Shown here: one piece after another, positions 27,401-33,400 of the stretch
Layout of the letters: every line of letters begins with the position of its first letter
How positions within the stretch are numbered: position 1 is the first letter of the stretch
NCBI GenBank assembly: GCA_007922225.1
Contig: ML680098.1
Coordinates: 2,976,001-3,040,000, forward strand
Origin: Emydura subglobosa
Lineage: Eukaryota; Chordata; Testudines; Chelidae
Direction of reading: 5' to 3'
Length of the DNA: 64,000 bases
Translations under genes and position numbers: made by a program
Notes under the pieces: generated by a model
Database searches by the model: none
What the model was told of the DNA's origin: nothing
What the model saw: only the letters and a program-made list of their open reading frames with translations

Positions 27401-30400
27401 AAGGTAGTTCGGGGATAAGAGAGAGAGCAAGCCAGTCGTTCTGCTTACGTTGGAAATTCAAAGCACAATACCTTATCTTAGCTAGTCCTTAATTCTTTGC
27501 AGTTGCTGCAAGCTATGGTTGCCACCTAAACCCCAAGTATAACTGCATACTTCACTGTGAGTACTGGGGTGTTTGGAAAGCTAGATATCAACTCCAGAAG
27601 TCATTTCTTTTCCGAAGTATCTACAAATATTTTGCTTAACTTGAGATGGTGGCGCTTCAGTTATTGAGTCTATTTGTCTCTCTTTGCAGAGCACTTTATG
27701 ATCGGCTGGCCGAGGTGGAGCAAGATTTGAATTTTAAGAAGGATGACATTTTGTATGTTGATGATACTCTACCACAGGGGAACTTTGGTTGCTGGATGGC
27801 TTGGCAGCTGGATGAGAATGCTCAGAAGCTAGAAAGAGGACAGATCCCCAGCAAATATATGTAAGTGACCTCAGTAACACATTGCTTCTTTATCATCCCT
27901 TAAAGTGCTGAATGATGAGCTATCAACAAGAAAGGACTGGATTTGAGTCTTCAAAGCTGTGAGATTCCTGTGCGGTATTAGTTTCCTAGACGTGTTATTT
28001 TAGGGGTGGCAGGTTTTAATAACATCGAATTAAATGTTCTGTCAAGTCGTTTTTAGTGCTGCTAATAGTAACCTCCTCAAAGTGGAAAGGATGCACAGCA
28101 CTGGGATGTGAAAGAAGATTCAGACAGTAACCTAAGTGACTCTCCACAGCAATATCCTCTTAACTGGGGATATCAAACTCATTTTTAGAGAGAGCCGCTC
28201 CCTTTTGAATTATGATCTGTGTCCATTGAAAATTGTTTATCCCCAACAATCCACTGTTACCAAAGGTCGATTTTCACCCAGATCAAGTGCAGAGTTTAGT
28301 GCAGTCACATTCAGTAGCACACAGCAGGCAAATAGTCTCACTTCTTAAGACCACGTCTCTTTCTGCCCTTCATTTCTCTCCCTTCCTCGTAAGAATTTGC
28401 AAGGAATTCTTGACAAGAGAAGCCACACTAATACATAGGATAGCTGTTGTATAACAATTTGAAAGCACAGTATAGACATAGCTATCCTCACAATGTTCCT
28501 GTGCGATAGGTAAGAAAGAACTGACCCCATTTCGCAGACAGGAAGATGCATTGTATGTACATTGTTTGCTTCCATTTAAAATGCAACTGCGCGGTATTAA
28601 CTTTGTTGTAGAATGTTGAACAAAACTAGTCACTTAATTTGCAGAAACAATTATGGCAATGCAACGTGCTACATCTTATAACCAAAAGTGTGTTGCCTTC
28701 AATTCTGTCTTTGTAGGGGGAGATTGACTTTCACTGGGAGTTAGTGTCTAATTACCTTTAAAAATCTACCCCAAAATTCTCAGTCAGAACTAGTTGCGCT
28801 CTTTCCAGCACTATTATATTTACCTACATTCTAGTATCCCTGAAGAAGGGCCCAGAGAGTCAAACTTAAGATATAGATTACTTGGGATATATTCTCCCAA
28901 TGTTGATCAACAGTAGTTTCTGGTAATTCTTCAGTTTATGGATATTTTGTTGATGCTCCTTGAGATCATTTGGCGATTGTCTTAAACAAGTTTTCTCTAG
29001 TGATGTTTGATTTTTCTCTTGCTTTGTGAAGAATGGCTCTTAAATTCCTTATGTGCTTGTGCTAACCTCAGTACAACTATTCAATCAAATTTCATTGTAG
29101 GATGGACCAGGAGTTCTACAGGAGACACAGTATGTCTGAGGCTAAAGATGAAAACAGCTCCACTAAGACATTGTCAGCAGCAGCTCGAAGATCATTCTTT
29201 AGAAGAAAGCATAAACACAAACGTAGTGGTTCCAAAGATGGAAAAGATTTACTGGCTCTTGATACAATCAGTACAGACTCCATTCCTTTCTTGGATGGCA
29301 AGTGCCTTTATTACATTTAGTTTTCTTAAGGCTATAGCAATGCACCTATGAGAAGTGTGGTTTTCTGGTTGGTTTGCATATAAACAACGGAGAATCATGT
29401 GTCCTATGATCTTATTGTGCTCAGGCCCAACATAGGCATTAAATAACAAGTCAGACCATTTTCTCAAATTAGTGCTTGTAATTTTTTAAGTTTAAAAAAA
29501 AAAAAAAAAAAAAAGTCCATCCCCATATGTTTAAATATTAAAATTTTACCTTCTGAGTGGGGTTGGCAAAAGCCTTTTAACACTTAAGTCACCAACTTGG
29601 TTTTAAATCCTCCTTTGACACTCACAGTTGGTGAGTCCATATCACTAGACTTAGACAAAGAACTCCTGAGCAAACAACTGAATTCAATATTGCTTATACT
29701 CATTTGCTGCTTAACTGAAAACATGATGATTGCAACACTTGCATTTTACAACTGATAGAATGTCTTGGCTCCCCTACAAATTCTGTATTGTCTTCATCTG
29801 TAGAAGTGACAGGAGTGTTCAGTTTTCATAATTAACACTAGGAAAAAACCTAAATCACAGTGGCTAGTTGTGTCACATGTTCCTGGAATGGAGGAAATGG
29901 TGATTGTGTGTGGCGGGGGGAACGACGACAGGACTGTGTATTTGTATACTTGATGAATCCAGTTTCTCATAGTAGGACTACAGGCCCTTTGTCCATTGCC
30001 AAAGATTGGTGTTGAAACCTTTTGTAATTGTGCACCCTTTAGTTATCTGAAGGATACTGCAAAAAAATTGTAAATTGTGCATAAGTGACTTTTTTTTGTT
30101 ACTCTAGATTCTGTGAGTCTGGCTTATCAGCGTGTACAGAAGGTGGATTGTACCTCTCCCAGGCCTGTACTCATTCTAGGACCATTACCTGATGCTGTGA
30201 AGGACATGTTAGTCAAAGAATCTCCTGGAAAATTTTGCAGATGTCCCCTTGGTAAGTGTACAGGGAATGAGAGCAATTTTGTGTTAGTTTTGCCATGTAA
30301 CAGATTTATATGTACTTTGTAGAAATAACACAATCATTTGACCTACCAACTGGATTAAAGGGTAGCACAAAGATTCTAGAAGGGGGAGGAAAAAAACAGG

Positions 30401-33400
30401 ACTGTGAATTTCTGTAATATCCTGTAAATCTTGTTTTGCGGTTAAGAAATGTAAATGAACAAATTATCCATTTTTGTTCTCTGAAACAGAAGTGATGAAA
30501 GCTTCCCAACAAGCCATCGAACGGGGAGTAAAAGACTGTTTGTTTATAGATTACAAACGGAGGAGTGGGCATTTTGATGTGACAACAGTAGCTTCCATAA
30601 AGGAGATAACAGAGAAGGTGATTGTCTCTTAATGGCATCTTCTGTCCCTCCCCAGTTCACCGTAAAATTTACAGATAATTTTTATATACTATGTTTTCTG
30701 AAAAAGTTGTACTAGTATTGGTATTGTTCTGTTTCAAAACACTACCAAAGAATTGTTCCCAGGATATTTTCTTATTGAGAAAAACAAGGTAATTTAGTAT
30801 AAATGCAGTTACCTTGTTTTATCATGTCACTATTTAAAGATTCATTATGTAATCCTAGATGTAGAGAAAAACTTCTTGTGTCTGTGATTATTTTTTAAGT
30901 CTTCTTTTAATATTAGTTAACAGAAATTCTATTCATTGCATAGTTTGAACTAACTTTCTTTTTAAAAATACTTTTAAATACTTGGGTTTCTTGACACTGT
31001 TCAGGTTGCATGACATTTGTCAGTGCATAAACATTGCAAGAAAGAAACCTCAAACCTGACTTTAACAGAATGAATATGTTTTCTGTCAAACCAGATATAC
31101 ATTCTTATTGCTTAAGGAGGAGAGGTGTATATTTGATCTACTTAGGAGATATGAAAGACTGTTCATCTGTTCTTAAGACAAAAATGAATGAATACCTAAG
31201 TCCTTTGTCACAGTAGGCCTGGAATTAATTGATTAATCTGTTTTAAATTAAATCTTCAACGTAATATAAATCTCCTCAAATACATTCCTGTTCTATTAAT
31301 ATATTTTTGTACTTTTAATGGGATTTATTGTTTTAGACATTTTTGGTGTCCTAAGCATTGACAAATCCTTTACATACAATGCACTTTGTAATTACTTCCA
31401 CAACACATTTTATGTGAAAAAGGTGTTGCCAATATGCTTAATGGCCTGTCATAGGAATGTAAGTTTCCCTGGGGGATGTATAGGGGCTTTGTAAATTTTC
31501 TTATGCTTTCTACCCCAATATTTGTTTATAGGACTGTCATTGTCTGTTAGACATTGCTCCTCATGCTATTGAACGGCTCCACAGTGTTCACATCTATCCT
31601 ATTGTCATCTTCATTCGCTACAAAAACGCGAAGCAAATCAAGTAAGTGGGAAGCATAGCTTACGGCCACTTGTTTTATTATACAATAATAATTCATTTTT
31701 TTTATAGTTCGTTTCATTGTAGTATCTCAGAAAACCTTTATAAATGTGAATCGATTAAGCCTTGCGACTCTCTGATTAGGTAGGTGGGTTGTAATGAGGG
31801 ATAAAATGAAGGGACTTCTGTAACTTACCATGTTATGATATAAAATATATTAAGTTATTTATCTTCAAGTAAAGAATGCTGAGATGTTAATGAAGGACGA
31901 AACATGAATTCTGAAGCACATCCCTTTAAATAAAAACTCCACCACCTCTTTTGAATACAACCAGAAAATAAATCTGAGGTAGTACAGCTGTAATAGCTAT
32001 TGGCCAGGTTTTCAAAAGATAAAAAACTGCTGCTGCTAAGCTCCCTTGAAAATCTGGCCAATAGCTATTACAGCTACTGTTTTTGAAAACAAATAAAATA
32101 ATAGTGAAAGATTGAACTGTTGACACAGGAAGTCGTGATTTCTCAGTACTCATCAAAATAAGGTGTAATAGAACATTAGCATTTGGTGTACCTGTCATGG
32201 GCATCAAACCATTAAAAGTAGGATTTTCAAAGGCACCCAAGTAATTTAGCACAGGTCTCACTAATTTTCAGAGGGATCTGTGCTCCTAGGTTGCTTAGAT
32301 GCTTTTGAAAACCATCCTAATGCTAGACCAATGTCTACAGCAGCACCACAACACCAGCCTAGCTTCATGTATTAACTCAGCAGTGCAAAGGCAGGCTAGC
32401 CCCAGTTTTCTTTTCTTTTCTTTTTACCATTTCAAACAGAAACATGCCTTTATTCCCTAAGATCTAGGAGAGCCTGTGTTTATATCAGGTTTCTTTACCT
32501 ACCTACCCCAATTGCTACAGTATCCAAAGTATCCAAAAACATAGGATCTTTGTTTCATGCTCATGAGAACATTTTCTAGAGAGATGCCCGGACCAAATCC
32601 ATGGATCTAAATGCTCCTGAATGCTGGATAAATTTTTGTCTGGAGAAGGGCTTACTTTACAGCTGGTCCCTAATCACTAGGGTTTTTTTTTTCTTTCCCA
32701 ACTTGTATCATAAGATTTTCTGTTTCTTTGCAAAGTTTGATAAATCCATTTAGATTTTAAGTCCTTTGATTGAGCAGTTTCTTTGGTGTTGCTTTGACTA
32801 AGGAGAGGTGTTTTTTCAAAATGCAGATTGATCTGAGACTTATGAAAAGATTCTTTAAAATAGGAAAAGTTTGAGGTTTTTTTTCTTTGCTTTCACTGAT
32901 CAGTGAATGATTCTGTGAATTTCTGCTAATTTCTGCTAATGCCACGCTGTTTCCTATTACAGCAATTCATATACTGTGGCCATAACTTAAATCTCATGTC
33001 AATGGTAATATTACACTGAATCTCCAGATGGCGCTCTCTGTGTATGCCTGGCTCTCTGAAAATTAATCAGAGACTTGGACATTGCCATAACTGTATGTAA
33101 TTCATCTAGAGTCTGTGGAAAGAATAACTGTTAAGCAAATGTTTTATTTCTTTCCTTACAGAGAGCAAAAAGACCCAATCTTTCTGAGGGACAAAGTTAC
33201 ACAAAAACATTCCAAAGAACAGTTTGAGACCGCTCAAAAAATAGAACAGGAATATAGCAAGTACTTCACAGGTTCGTATTTAATCATTTCAGTAAGAACA
33301 CAGTTGCAATTCATTTCACCTAAACTATGTTTCAAAAGAGCCTTTAATGCATAGCAGGTTTTGGGGAGGGGGTTTGAGTTTTTCTTCCCTTGGTTCTGGT

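Noticed and set aside
29302..29305. Use of the GT at 29302 as donor for the hinge exon
   Set aside because: It would leave the wrong phase and lose the conserved DDSVSLAYQ join; the GC donor five bases upstream keeps it.
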